From the NCBI GenBank assembly GCA_963281155.1, contig CAUJLY010000002.1:2604001-2668000 (forward strand): a stretch of DNA of 64,000 nucleotides, given 5' to 3'. The stretch comes from Rhabditophanes sp. KR3021 (taxonomy: Eukaryota > Nematoda > Chromadorea > Rhabditida > Alloionematidae). Below the pieces are notes generated by a model. That model made no database searches. It worked only from the letters and a program-made list of their open reading frames with translations, and was not told the DNA's origin. The translations under genes were made by a program, and so were the position numbers. Shown one piece after another: positions 10,701-21,686 of the stretch (the stretch's first letter is position 1; the number at the start of each line of letters is the position of its first letter).

Positions 10701-11565
10701 CTCATGGTGACTTTCCATTGATTTTCCTGACAGCGGTTTTTGGATTGATTTCACCTCTTCCTTCAGCTGGTAGCATGTTTTCGAAAGAAAATGAGATGTA
10801 ATTAGTACAATTCTAACATACCAGCATTTACAAAGTTTGTACCTCATGTATCAACCAAGTTATTCTCATTACATTTAGTAACTTTTGTTTCAGCTGCCTC
10901 CAAACTACGTCCACTCTTTACTCTTGACATTTTTTCAGTACCTCTCTTGATTGGCTTGTTCTCCCATCATATATAAAATAACTGACAGTTTGACTGCAAT
11001 CTTTAAGCAAACTAAAATAATCAAGTTTAATTAATATACGTTAAATTTGGTCTTAATGACATGCCACACAAATATCTTAAAGCTAAAATTCAAATTATAA
11101 AACTTGCAAAGATACTTTGATATACATCCCCTTACATATAATTTGCATTCTCATTTTAATTTGTTTGCCATTGTAGGAAGAATTCAAATTCTTGGAATCG
11201 AATTAAGCGGACAAGAAGTTCCATTTGGATCATTTACAATTCGCGTGGACTCAACCCTCAAAATGAAATTATCCAACACCATGACTAAGCCAAAAGTGAA
11301 TATCGAAAAAATGACATTCAAAACAGAATCACCTGCCGTCATCACACAGGCCGAATTAGACCAAGCAGGCATCCTAACCAAGGAAGTTCTCCAAAGAATG
11401 ATCAACGACATGCTCAAAGAAGGCATCCCAATCCCAATTCATCCTCTCTACAGATTAGACAAACCAAAAGTCCGTGTTCTTGACAGAGCTCTCCTCCTCC
11501 AAACCAATTTTAGTTTAAATCAGAAACTACTAAAGCAACTGACTGCAGCCGAAGTTTTAAAGTAG
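7704..11565 (+). CDS. BPI/LBP-family lipid-binding secreted protein
   Basis: Exons 7704-7730, 7776-7904, 9068-10184 and 11177-11565 join in frame to about 553 residues. BPI/LBP/CETP-like proteins bind lipopolysaccharide or lipids in boomerang-shaped tandem barrels and act outside cells. Seen here: a signal peptide spread over exons 1 and 2, the family start (SPGVKIRISRNGVSYISE), a long first domain with alternating strands, and a C-terminal domain (GRIQILGIELSGQEVPFGSF). Length is close to vertebrate members. Two introns are unusually large (1163 and 992 bp) and each contains a decayed gene on the other strand. All splice phases agree, so the host gene looks functional. Confidence 0.85.
7937..8950 (-). 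pseudogene. Decayed gene inside BPI-like intron 2, antisense
   Basis: Protein-like sequence is visible in changing frames: a 5' part (LTVKEEEIIKLWDQC), an open frame at 8473-8859, a C2H2-like pattern (FECKTCQLKFDTAVSLECH) in another frame, then HIQLRACKELCIAQL, then DPTNGDNVINIEEASEES, and finally a Cys-containing end (RQIANCDHGKCSMPDLL) stopping at 7937-7939. At least three frame changes occur without usable GT-AG pairs, so this is a broken gene. The family is not recognised. It lies wholly within an intron of the plus-strand BPI-like gene. Confidence 0.5.
10199..10270. repeat. Two-copy tandem duplication, 42-bp period
   Basis: A block of about 30 bases starting AATGACAAAAATAG and ending TTTAGAAT occurs at 10199-10228 and again at 10241-10270. 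It begins just inside BPI-like intron 3, after the donor at 10185. The second copy overlaps the stop codon of the antisense nested gene. Confidence 0.6.
10256..10975 (-). pseudogene. Decayed gene inside BPI-like intron 3, antisense
   Basis: An open segment at 10462-10698 contains Cys and aromatic residues (IRECFDMDNRYDYKFNCNDG, then TLWVINKISF). The coding sense then continues in another frame (GSIETGKVRIILKKCYPF to AYILKP) to TAG at 10256-10258, so about one base is gained or lost near the AAATTTC run. Upstream, MSRVKSGRSLEAAETKV starts at 10930, but TGA codons interrupt the path (after ENNLVDT and after KINGKSP). The family is not recognised. It sits entirely within intron 3 of the plus-strand BPI-like gene. 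Confidence 0.5.
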
Positions 11566-12401
11566 GCTAACATAATAATTATGACGTATAATAGATTTCT
11601 GTATATATAATTAGCCATTTGTTGATGGTACATGTATTTAAATAAAGTTAGTCGTTTGGTAAATTTTGGATCTACTAATGATACTGCATATGAAATTTAT
11701 GTAAAAAGATGAGATGGCTTCTTTTTAGTCATTTTTGTTTTATACCAAGGTCTTTAAATTTCGATCTGAATCATCAGAAGAAAATACAGAACTTGCTAAG
11801 GAACTTATCTACTACGATACAATTACTACCCAACTAGCTTTTATTCAATAGTTGTAATGGTATTCAAAAACAATTTAACCGTACCAAGAGTTTTTGGTTT
11901 GCTTATTGTAATGGAGAGAATGGAAGTCGGCCGTCATACTCATGTGTCTTATTCTTTTGAGATTTTCATAATCTAATTGATACTTCCAATATATTTTTAA
12001 TAATAATGTGTAAATTGTTGTGTTGTGATACTAAATAAGATCACCACACTCTATGATTGGTGTCAAAGAAGTTGAAATTTAATTTCTTACTAAAACATTC
12101 ATTTTTTATTAATTATATTCAATGCTGCAATTTGATTCACTTATGATAAGTTAAAAGCTTTCAAGAAATTTCAATTTATTTCCTTATAATCAAACCTGAA
12201 ATTCCGTAAATTAGTATTTTCTTCTACTTAAACCGTAATTTCTGTAAGTAGTTGTCATGCAAATTTAGATCAGTTAAAGTTTCTAAATAAGCACAAGAAG
12301 CACAATGTTGCAAATATCGACGGTATATGCGTGTTTTTTAGGGAGTTTTAAGTCGCAACAAGAATATTTGAAATACTTCATTGACTTACATTTTTCATCT
12401 C
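11566..12401. other. Intergenic with faint coding remnants
   Basis: 3' flank of the BPI-like gene. Short plus-strand segments look coding (STNDTAYEIYVKR near 11.68 kb; SSEENTELAKELIYYDT near 11.8 kb) but are separated by stops and cannot be joined. No intact gene. Confidence 0.3.
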
Positions 12402-12983
12402 TTATCTTTTTCTTCTCCGAAGTTTGCTTTCAATGTTTTGGTAAATTGTGCAATTATAAACACTACTCGCATGGTTCATGCCGAATTTGATTGAAATGTG
12501 TGGTACGGTCAATTTTAATTTTTTTATGATGTTGGGATTATTTAACTGAACTTTTCCAATACAACCTAGATAAAGTATTTTTAAATTTTTGAATAACATA
12601 AGGAAATCGGGATCCGTGGGTTTGACGTTGAGAGGTAAACTTTTTGAAGTCTCGCTAAAAATAAAATCGAATATTTTCAAATCTGGAAATGCTTCAGCTA
12701 TTTGCTCACCATAGTCACTATCAAAATGTTTCATTCTTATTGCCAAATATTCAATTGTTTTCGGAAATATGCATAAAATGTTTGTTAATTTATTATATCT
12801 AAGAGAATCAGTAAAATATATATCAACCTCAATAATTAAATTTTTTCAATTAATCAATGAGGAAAAGCTTAATTTTATATTATTAAAATGTTTGATGTCA
12901 CTGAATTCAATGTATTTGTCAAATCCTTCAAATTCTAATTTTGCTATATACTTAGGATAGTTGAACGAATTAATTTTTGGCAT
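12402..12983 (-). pseudogene. Leucine-rich-repeat-like protein, one in-frame TGA
   Basis: ATG 12983 opens a frame of 193 sense codons that would be complete except for TGA at 12846-12848. The C-terminal part alone runs from 12746 to the stop at 12402. Hydrophobic spacing such as FPKTIEYLAIRMKHF and FPDLKIFDFIF followed by FKNLKILYLGC resembles the irregular LRR units that follow F-boxes in nematode proteins; no F-box is visible. Its style is like that of the intact LRR-like gene at 35513-36916, and the two could be distant paralogues. No splice pair removes the TGA. Confidence 0.5.
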
Positions 12984-13308
12984 ATATTATGCAAATTCCA
13001 CAATATATAAACAAAAGATATAAAAATAATTCCTTTACATGACCATAACTTTTCCTCCAATTTGGTTCCTTTGTAACGGAAAAACTTTCATACTTTGACG
13101 AAGTGACATCATCTACAATCACTTTGATATTATGACTGAATATCTATTATATCCAAATTATAGCTAATATGTGTTAATGTTAGTAATAAGGTAGTTGTCT
13201 TATATTATGAATAATCCATTTACATTAAATAATCGTTATCTACGACTTTTAAGCTTTCATTCAAATAGATAATGTAAATTTTACCAATTTAATTCTTTTC
13301 ACCCAGAA

Positions 13309-13592
13309 TCACTTTATGTAGATGTGATTTTTACAATTAAGTTCTGTTCCACATTTAGTTGATTCTATTTGACAGTCTCGAAATTTGTATGATGGTTTAC
13401 ACTTTTGAAGAATTTGCATTTACATTAATCTTATTTGTCCGAGTAATCTTAGATTCATAACGAGGCACATATGCCATCTGTAGAATTCCCAAATTTACAT
13501 TTTTTTCTCTTAACCAAACACTTTTTGAATTCTTTACCAAGACTGTCGTAAATGGGTTGACAACTACTGTCAACACTACTTAATGCTGCAGT
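13309..13592 (-). pseudogene. Remnant of a small Cys-rich secreted protein
   Basis: Two Cys-rich open segments lie close together: one ending CKFGNSTDGICASL then TGA, the other KCKPSYKFRDCQIESTKC continuing to TGA at 13309-13311. Cys spacing is like small nematode secreted proteins, but no start, signal peptide or in-frame junction is found. Probably a decayed gene. Confidence 0.35.
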
Positions 13593-14630
13593 TCAAACGT
13601 AGTTCTTCAATTACAATTTATAATAAACATTTACTTTGTCACAAGTTTATGATAATGAAAACTAAACTAGTAAAAGACTTCCTTGCAATGTCATATAAGC
13701 CAACAAAATATTCAATGAAAAGTCGATAAATTACGACCTCAAAATGAAGCATCTAAATTTTAAAAAAATGAAGAAAGTGTTGTTATTTCCGAAAATAATG
13801 AATAGTTTTTTTAACACAAGTATGTTGTAAAAAATATATATTATTATGTTGTGTATCTAGATAGCTGTTACAAAACCTTAGATAAAAAGAAATTCCCAAA
13901 GACTATTTGACTGCTGAAAATCAAAATGTACATGTGCATATATTCGAATGATAGCTTTATCTTTTAAGAGATGGATTAAATGTATACTTCATAGGAACTA
14001 TTTTGTTGTACACTTATTTTTAGGATTATTAATGACGCCAATATAATTGTAACACTTTTATGTTTTGATCTGTCTTATAAATGACTTCTTTTCAAGTTGT
14101 AACATTGGTAAAATCATAATGTAGCTTAAATAAACATTAAACCGTACATTTGTTTATAAAGATCAAATATGTTAGTTAAACCTTTTTTATTTGCATATTT
14201 TGTAAATAAGCTTATTCTTAGTTCAAACCATATATTTGAACCCATTTTTGTATGAAAACTTTTTGCGTGTGAACTAATTATTGTTTATTTATGTCGTTAA
14301 AAAGAAGATATAAGTCTGATATATTTTGCGTAAACGAATTATTGCTAACACCATATTATTCTTTTGTATATAGCATGATGAAGTATGAACGGGAAAATAA
14401 TTTCTCCCATAAAGAAAGATAACCCACAATGAGTGGACAGATGTTCGAAGTTATTTATCGACTATACATAGTTATTTGTTAATTCCAGCATTCTTTTTAA
14501 TAGTATGCTGTTTTCCAAATAGTGTAAATTAAGGTGCATTTCTTTCGCGGGCATTCCATATGCATTTTACTATTTTGCTACTATGTCATTGCGTTTATTT
14601 TTATATTTTTATTAATATCCACTGTATTAT
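13593..14630. other. AT-rich intergenic sequence
   Basis: More than 1 kb with no open frame of note on either strand. It ends with a TATTATAG acceptor-like site at about 14631, 16 bases before the HP1-like ATG. Confidence 0.45.
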
Positions 14631-14648
14631 AGACATATTGGTGCCAAA

Positions 14649-15224
14649 ATGGTAAAGATATCAAAACCTAAATCTGCTACTGATAAAAATAATGAACTTT
14701 ATGTTGCAGAGAAAATTGTTGACAAAAGAGAAATAGATGGTATGGAGGAGTACCGAGTTAAATGGGAAGGATACTCTATGAAAGAATGTACATGGGAGCC
14801 AAAAGAACATTTAATTGTAATACAAATATTAGATTCATTAATTTATTTATTTTCAGAACACAACACTTATCAGTGATTATGAAAGGATTCAAAAAAAGCT
14901 AATAAGGTTATTTTTTCCTCCACTCCAAGAACAACCTCATACAGACGTGATATTCAAGACGCAATAATGGCATTAAGTGCTAATAAAGAGCCTGAATTCA
15001 GAATTTCCAGATTGATGGAAAGTCAAGACAATAATAAGAAATATGCTGCCAAAGATATTTATGGGATTTGCGGAGTTCTTCACAAACGGGGAGCCATTGT
15101 CTATTCCACTATTCTCAAGAACAACAAATTGGTGTTCCTTACAGCAGACCAAGTGCCCAAAGAATGCCACTATATGATTGTCGATATGATTCCATATGTT
15201 TCTTGCTGTGCCAAACAACTTTAA
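14649..15224 (+). CDS. HP1-like chromodomain protein
   Basis: Exons 14649-14816, 14857-14906 and 14945-15224 give about 165 residues. HP1 proteins read methylated H3K9 with a chromodomain and dimerise through a chromo shadow domain. The chromodomain is clear (residues about 17-56): YVAEKIVDKR, then EEYRVKWEGYSMKECTWEP, with aromatic-cage positions Y, W and near-W. The C-terminal part (AKDIYGICG ... KLVFLTADQVPKECHYMIVDMI) aligns by eye with a divergent shadow domain. The short hinge and total length suit HP1. Intron 2 (38 bp) has a weak gttatt donor but keeps the frame. An acceptor-like TTATAG at 14631 hints at trans-splicing. Confidence 0.8.
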
Positions 15225-15489
15225 AACATATTCCATGTGGCATTCCTCCATTAATATGTCAGAAGAATATCAATATTTGATTCCCTTTTAAAAATCTTAT
15301 TTTTTTGTATTTATGTTCACTTAATTATTCCATTAAGACATTTATTTTTAATGTGAATAAACTGATTTACTTTTAATAAACTTATTTTATATAATATGCA
15401 TAATTTGAATAAATTGAAAAGAATTAAAAAATTACCCTGTTGTAAATAATCTGATTTTTAAAGCACCAATTTAACTAGATTTAAATTAC

Positions 15490-16850
15490 ACTTATATTAT
15501 GCAAAAAGAAACGAAAAAGAACGCAAGTCATATGTTGCAGCGTTGAAGGATCTTGTCATCAATATACTCAATCCAGCATCCTTGACTCGTAAATTTATTG
15601 AGCAGCATACCTACAGAATCAACGGTTAGCTCATACTCACATTTATAAAATCAGGACCACTTGCGGTTCTCTACAAGCCGTAGCTGACAGGTGATACACT
15701 TATAGAAGCCTCATATCATTCAATTCCTAGTTGGACTAGCTGAAACCTTTTACAATCAGTCTATAATGTATTGATATAAGCTTAGGGCCGATATACGCTT
15801 AGGACCCTATTATCTCGTGACGACCCGAATGTCCCTGGCCTTTGGCTCAATTATCTCGGGCGCTTTTGCCTCTGATCTAAATATCTTTGGTTCTTTTGAC
15901 TTTCGCTCAAAAGTCGCGGCCTACATAAAAAACTCTGATTATATGGAAATACCTTCACACGGAAAGAAAGGGGAACTGTTATTTAACTGGGTAAAGTCAC
16001 TGGCAGGGCCATGGTTAAAAAGAAAAGTTCCTATAAATGCATTCCAGACTGGATATTAGCAAAAACTTTCAATTCAGATGATATGAGTTATTTAGTGTCA
16101 AAAAGTCCGGCCAGCAACACCGAAACAAAAATGCAAGAGCTAATTTGGGGTTTGGTCATTTACGTATACTTTCCGGTCTCTTTAACATCGTATTTAGAAT
16201 ACTGATATTTTAATTGATACAGATGACAACAAGGTCAATGACACTTATTACGGATGTAAAATCCATATAATGTAGCAAATTGCAAATTAATTTTATATAA
16301 TAAATATCTTTTAGTCTTCAAATGCTAAAGTGGTTAGTAGAAATGCTATGGAAGTTGGAAAAATGAAATTGAAGTAATCAAGCTGAGTGATGGCATTGAG
16401 TTGACAATATGTTACAATGTGTAATGATATTTTTTCATCAGAAACCATTCACTGCTTCAGATTCGAATACTTACCAAAAGGTATCTTTTATAATTCAAAA
16501 AGCCATAGCTTATGTCCAAATGTAATATAAGAACTCAGTTGATGTTTTACATTATTCATTTTATTGAAAAATGTTGTTATTCAAAATGATCATCCGAAAT
16601 AAAGATATATCGTTAAAAATCTTGTTTATCATGGTTCGAATAACATTTATATATTGTAGGCTGAAATACCAGGAAAATAATGGTTGGATGACTACCACAT
16701 GGAGCAGGAAGCGGAAAATACTTCGAAACTTCGTTACGTGGGAAATGACTTCGAAATTGGGACATCTTTATGCCACTTGGATTACATGGGAAATGCAGGA
16801 CAAAAAAGTGGAGGTTTGCATTAAAGAGACTGGTTTTTAAATAAACTTTT
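15490..16850 (+). pseudogene. Unresolved, probably decayed multi-exon gene
   Basis: Several protein-like stretches lie in order on the plus strand but in shifting frames. They include ERKSYVAALKDLVINILN, continuing across a plausible 65-bp intron into RINGDTLIEASYHSIPSW then TGA; a long open segment at 15820-16059 (FGSFDFRSKVAAYIKNS); SYKCIPDWILAKTFNSDDMS in another frame; KNEIEVIKLSDGIELTICYN near 16.36 kb; and RYVGNDFEIGTSLCHLDYMG near 16.74 kb. I could not build one frame through them. Either a pseudogene or a gene whose introns I cannot place; family not recognised. Confidence 0.4.
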
Positions 16851-16927
16851 ATATTTTTTGATAAACTAAAATATTTTGTAAGTTCTAATTGATGAATTTT
16901 ATTGAAAGCTAAGCAAGAATGTTAATT

Positions 16928-17929
16928 TTAATACCCAGGAGCAGTCCTTGGTACTGGACAGTGTGAACAACCGCCAAAGTTTGATCCAGGAGCTCCCATT
17001 ATACCCTGGGCCCCATCAATTCCTTGTTTTCCATTGGGTCCAGGATTTCCTTTAATTCCGTTAACTCCGTCGATTCCTCGAGCACCAGGTAAACCATTTC
17101 TTCCTACAGCTCCAGGTAATCCACATGCTCCTTCATTTCCTCTTTTGCCAATTGGACCCTGCAAAGTTGAATTTAAATATATGGAGAATCAATTACAATT
17201 GGTCCATCAAAATTGACTTTTTGAATTCCATCTCTTCCATCTTTGCCTGGCAAACCGTCAATTCCTCTGGCTCCTGGAATTCCCGGCAAACCTCTTACTC
17301 CATTATCACCATCTATTCCAGCTTCACCCTACAAATTAAAAGTAGTAGTTTAAAATGTGTATGTAAAAGTTGTAGTAGGTAATTAAAAATAAAAAATGAA
17401 GTAATAAATTTACATCTCGGCCCGTAACTCCCGTTCTTCCTGAAACTCCCTTTGGCCCCGGATTTCCAGCAGGCCCAGGCTGGCCAACGGGGCAATCAAA
17501 GCAAAGAGAAATAAAAGGCCCTTGCTCAGCTTTCCCAATTTCAGTCAAATTATCAGATTGCATCGCTATTCCATAACTAAATCCGGGCATGCCTGGCCTT
17601 CCTGGAGGGCCTTGCTCTCCTGTAACTCCAACAGAACATCCACAACACGCAGGCTGACTATCAAATTGAGCAGTAGCTTCACGCTTTTTTCTACCACTAG
17701 TTTCACTTAATACCTGTGTTCTAACAATTTCCCGAAAAATACTATTGCTCTTTGTTTTGCAAAAGTGAATATCAACCTGCATCAAAGACTCCATCTGTTG
17801 GACATAATTATAGCACATAGGGACAGCAATAATTGAAAGCAAGACAGATGAAGAGGCAAACAGAACTACAAGAAAAGTTATCTTTCTCAATTTTTCAACC
17901 TTAATTATATCCTCATCAAGTTTAGCCAT
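16928..17929 (-). CDS. Nematode cuticle collagen
   Basis: Exons 17414-17929, 17218-17328 and 16928-17158 give 285 residues. Cuticle collagens are secreted, trimerised and crosslinked into the body-wall exoskeleton. Seen: the nematode cuticle collagen N-terminal domain with a membrane/signal-anchor segment (about residues 16-38), a subtilisin-type cleavage site RKKR at 80-83, a Cys pair (PACCGC), Gly-X-Y blocks interrupted near a CFDCPVG linker, a second Gly-X-Y run across exons 2 and 3, and a terminal Cys pair (GGCSHCP). The exon 2/3 junction gives one extra residue (IQK before GPI), a possible repeat interruption. A TATA box lies at 17978-17985. Confidence 0.95.
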
Positions 17930-17977
17930 GTTTGATTAAAATAAAGTCAACTTATGAAATGTTCCAACCATCGCCTC

Positions 17978-17985
17978 CTTATATA
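17978..17985 (-). promoter_or_regulatory. TATA box of the cuticle collagen gene
   Basis: TATATAAG on the minus strand about 50 bases before the collagen ATG at 17929, a normal spacing for a strongly transcribed stage-specific gene. Confidence 0.5.
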
Positions 17986-18440
17986 TCCTGCCTAAACTAC
18001 AAACCCATTTTCCTCTCTCCTCAAATAAATAAATAAAAGATCGAAGCACATAATACCTGTTTAGGTAACGATTAAGGAAATTGGTTTTGCGAAACGATAT
18101 ACTTTTTATTTTAATCAAACAATAGTCTTTCTGCACTCTCATTTTTACCACTTCCATTATAAAAAAGGTTATGCATCGTCTAATCATTTAATTGTATGCA
18201 AATGATTTTGCACTGGTTTTAAGGTGATTCCAAAATGTTGATATCATGTTGGTTTTGATATCTTTATTTGAATTAAGTATCCTTTTTTGGAATGGCTCTT
18301 AAATATGGAAAAAGTGACAAACGATCTGTTCAGCTGGTATAATTAAATTTTGCCCAATTTTGAATTTTAATCAGATGTCGTAAGACAGTTATAAGAAATG
18401 AGTATCGTCACACTAGCCATTTGTTTTAATCAATTTGATA
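17986..18440. other. Intergenic between divergent genes
   Basis: Separates the minus-strand collagen from the plus-strand SLC6 pseudogene. No coding signal beyond chance frames. Confidence 0.4.
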
Positions 18441-20328
18441 ATGATTTTCAAAAAAGACAAGTTTAGGGCCAAACAGGAAAAGATTTACCTGGACAATGGA
18501 AAATCTTTTCCAAATGACGATGTTTTGTTTGATCATCAAAACGCTGAGGAACGAGGGGAGTGGGGCAGCTGGCTGCAACACATCTTGGCAACTATCTCAA
18601 ACTGTTGCGATCTAGGAAATTTATGGAGATTTAGTAATGTTTGCTTCAATAATGGGGAGGTATGTAAAAAATCTTTGTAAATATCTTGATATCTTCTGGT
18701 CTTTTTTAATTGGTTAATGTTTGTTTATCTTCTTCATTTATTAATATTCTTCATCTTTCCAACATTTTTATTTTAAAATATTTATTAATTTGTTTTTTTG
18801 GTGCTTCTTTCCTTGTGGGCCTCCCTATTCTTACGTTAAAACTTTATATTGGTCAGATTAGCGCAACCGGGCCTAATGCCAGTGTTTCAAGGTGTTGGAT
18901 GGGCAATGCCAATTATTCCAATCATTTTATGTCTTACTACAACGTTGTCATTGCATGGACTTCTGTATACGTTTTTTACTCCATCACAGGCCAATCATCC
19001 ATCTCCATGTCTTGTAAAATGCTTGGAATTCTGAATTTTGTGTATCACAAATGGAAGATGACAATTGTCTAAGTGTTGTAAACAGCACACAACCAACACA
19101 CAAATTTGCTCAATTTTTCAACAAAACCTGTCACTATGGAAATAATGGTGATCTTTTAACGGCTCAAAAGACAGCTTTATGGAGAGTGGTAAAGCAATTG
19201 CAGCTGTGGAAGAATTTTTCGACAAATACATCTTATCCAGAACAGAAAGCATTGCTGATTTCGGAGATTTAAATTATCCCGTTTTAATTGCCCATGGATT
19301 GCCTTGGCTTGTTATCGGCTTTGTTCTTTGGAAAGGGATTAAATTGTTGGGTAAAATATCAATCTTTACCACCATTATGCCATACGTCGTCATTGCTGCT
19401 TTCTTTATTATGACGAGAAGTTTGGATGGTGCCGAAGAAGAATGGATTACTATATTTTTAAACCCAATTTTACCTATTTATTAGAACTAATGACATGCGT
19501 AACAGCAACAACACAGATAATGTTCAGTTTATCACTAGGCCAGGGATGTGGAATTAGTTTGAGCTTTTACAACCGAAAGAATCAAGTTGCTTTTTACGAT
19601 GCTCTCATTATAATGATGGCTGACACGTGCATGTATTTGTTTGGAGGATCTGTCGTATTTTCTATTTTGGGATTTTTGGTAAAGAAAACAAATAGACCGA
19701 TCGAGAGTGTTGTTACCAGTGGTCACAGTCTTGCCTTCATCACATACCCAGAAGCGTCGAGTATTCTACGCTATGGATCTATCTGGGGATTCTTGTACTA
19801 TTTTGTGCTCTATCTTATTGGGGTAAGCACTCAAATTTGTGGAATCGAATGTTTCCACTCTGGCATATTTGATTCGTTTAAATCAACCAGAAACAAGAAA
19901 GGAATTTGGATTATTGTAGTGGTTGGAGCTTGCTTTGTTTTGGGATTGAAAACAAGTACAACTTTCCAGTAAGCAATCATGTTTTTGGATGAGTAATTTG
20001 CCTGGTTGCCTTTCTAGCCATTCCAGTCTTTTTCCTTTTAAATGTGAGAAAACTAAGAAAGTTCAATCTTCCATTAGGAATTTTATTTGAATCAACAAAC
20101 CATTGGCCATCAGTTACCAGAATACGTGAGGATATTATTAACAAATATACTCCAAGCATTACTGATCGATTCGAACTTCTTGGTAGACAATTGTCGAAAC
20201 AAGAACTTTCAGCAAATAAAGAACTCTTTGGAACTAAGGAAAGCTCATCAAGTAAGAGGCGCTCCTTGTCCAAGAAACTTTCCTCAATTAAAGAACTTTA
20301 TTCAACTACAACAGGCACAAACGAGTAA
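18441..20328 (+). pseudogene. SLC6 (sodium-neurotransmitter symporter) pseudogene
   Basis: SLC6 transporters move amino acids or neurotransmitters with sodium across twelve helices. Family marks remain: RGEWGSWLQHILA and GNLWRFSNVCFNNG (TM1), YYNVVIAWTSVYVF (TM3), the VEEFFDKYIL loop, LGKISIFTTIMPYVV (TM5), the stretch from TATTQIMFSLSLG into SFYNRKNQ (TM6), SGHSLAFITYPEA and the TM12 tail with REDIINKY. They lie in different frames: breaks near 18.87-18.94 kb, before PNFTYLLEL at about 19.45 kb, and at TM12 (TGA in VFG-stop-VICLVAF). The acceptor before GASFLVGLPIL reads tttttttg instead of ending in AG. Several independent lesions mean a true pseudogene. The TM1 motif is also atypical (NCCDLGNLW). 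Confidence 0.85.
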
Positions 20329-20876
20329 TGTAATTATTTTTGATATTGTAATTATCTACTTTAACTAAATTAATGTAAGAGGTATGTTGTATAATGAATA
20401 AAATTTAACAAATACGTGTTTTCTATTAATAATAAACTGTTCTGTTCATATTGCATATTTACGTCTGCTTAAATATTTCCGACATTTCTAAATATTAACT
20501 AATACAGTTGATATGATATGAAGGAACTAATATTGCCATATATAGTTTTGGTAATGAAGTAATTTCATTAATTTGTAATCATTGTGTTAAGTTGCCCTGT
20601 ATACACTTCATTAAAACAATTACGACAAACGGGGTGTAATTTATGTGTAATAATTTTTAATTCTTAGTAATCATTGGAATTTATTCTATGCTTTGAGTTT
20701 ATGTTATTTTGATATGAATAATGTTTTAGTTAATTTTTTTAAACATCTTTTACGATGCAATTATAAACGACAGAGAGGATTATATACAAGAAATATGACT
20801 ATAATTACTCCAAGTTTATTAAATAAGGTATGAAATGACAATTTTGGTTAGAATTCTAAAAACTAATTATGAATAT
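20329..20876. other. Intergenic, no gene seen
   Basis: 3' flank of the SLC6 pseudogene and of the convergent histone-fold gene. AATAAA signals occur near 20397. No open frame of interest. Confidence 0.4.
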
Positions 20877-21425
20877 TTACAGTTTGACTCCAGATATTTG
20901 TAAAATTTGAGTGACAGCAACAAAGTCTTGAATTTTTACGGTTGCAGCTTGGCGTAAATGAGTTGCCTTTAAAGCTTGTTTGAATCTAATGCTTATAAAT
21001 TCTTCTGCTGAATATTGAATGACTTCCATAGCGTCAGCTGAAAAATAGTGATCTTGTGTAGAAACGCTTCTGGCGGCATCTTTAACAACTCTTTTGAAAG
21101 AAGCTTTCGGAATAAACAACCCTTCTTTTGTTGGACGTATTTTTTCAAATGCTTTCGATCTTTCAATGAATGACAGTTCAGGATTCAATAAATTACTGCT
21201 TGCATTTGATCTGGTGTCGGTGTTAGTACATGTACTCTCTTCAAAGGAATCATTGTTGTTAGTTGATAAAGTCGAAGGCACAACATTTTCATTTCTTTGT
21301 TTCTTAACGGGTACTTCCATTTTTAAATTACTAGTCATATGTAAAGATTTCCGCTTCTGTGTATTTCTTAATTTCACACCTCCATGTGTAGTTGAGAAAT
21401 TGCTCTGTTGGTTTTTTGTTAGCAT
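20877..21425 (-). CDS. Divergent histone H3 variant, CENP-A-like
   Basis: A single-exon protein of 182 residues. The N-terminal about 100 residues are basic and Ser/Asn/Thr-rich with no H3-tail identity. The C-terminal about 80 residues align with the H3 fold: IPKASFKRVVKDAA matches the H3 PFQRLVREIA helix; AMEVIQYSAEEFI matches AIGALQEASEAYL; and ALKATHLRQAATVKIQDF matches the H3 stretch with AIHAKRVTIMPKDI. Loop 1 appears one residue longer than in H3. A non-H3 tail with a recognisable but divergent core is the hallmark of CENP-A, which marks centromeres. Alternatives are another H3-like variant or a different histone-fold protein. Lack of introns suits a histone-type gene. Confidence 0.55.
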   Translation of the reverse strand: MLTKNQQSNFSTTHGGVKLRNTQKRKSLHMTSNLKMEVPVKKQRNENVVPSTLSTNNNDSFEESTCTNTDTRSNASSNLLNPELSFIERSKAFEKIRPTKEGLFIPKASFKRVVKDAARSVSTQDHYFSADAMEVIQYSAEEFISIRFKQALKATHLRQAATVKIQDFVAVTQILQISGVKL

Positions 21426-21686
21426 GGTGATGTAAAGTGTTAAATGAGGTTGGTTAAAGTGATCTCACTTATATTAACAATTAATACTCAAATATAAATA
21501 ACCAAATTTTGGATTAATAAACAAATTTTGAACATTAATGAAAAATGGATGAAGCATAATTTATTATGTAATATTCAAATCAAATTTCCAAAGACCCAAA
21601 AATATCTATTATTATTACACTTTTGTACGTCTACAATTTCATAATAGGTACATTATTTGCTTACAATTTAACCAAAAGATTATACT

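Noticed and set aside
16632..16645. GGTTCGAAT as a tRNA B-box
   Set aside because: No matching A-box, cloverleaf stems or acceptor pairing is visible nearby.
18441..20328. Reading SLC6 as a functional gene with several short introns
   Set aside because: Frame changes fall inside conserved helices with no GT-AG pairs, an acceptor lacks AG, and TM12 contains TGA.
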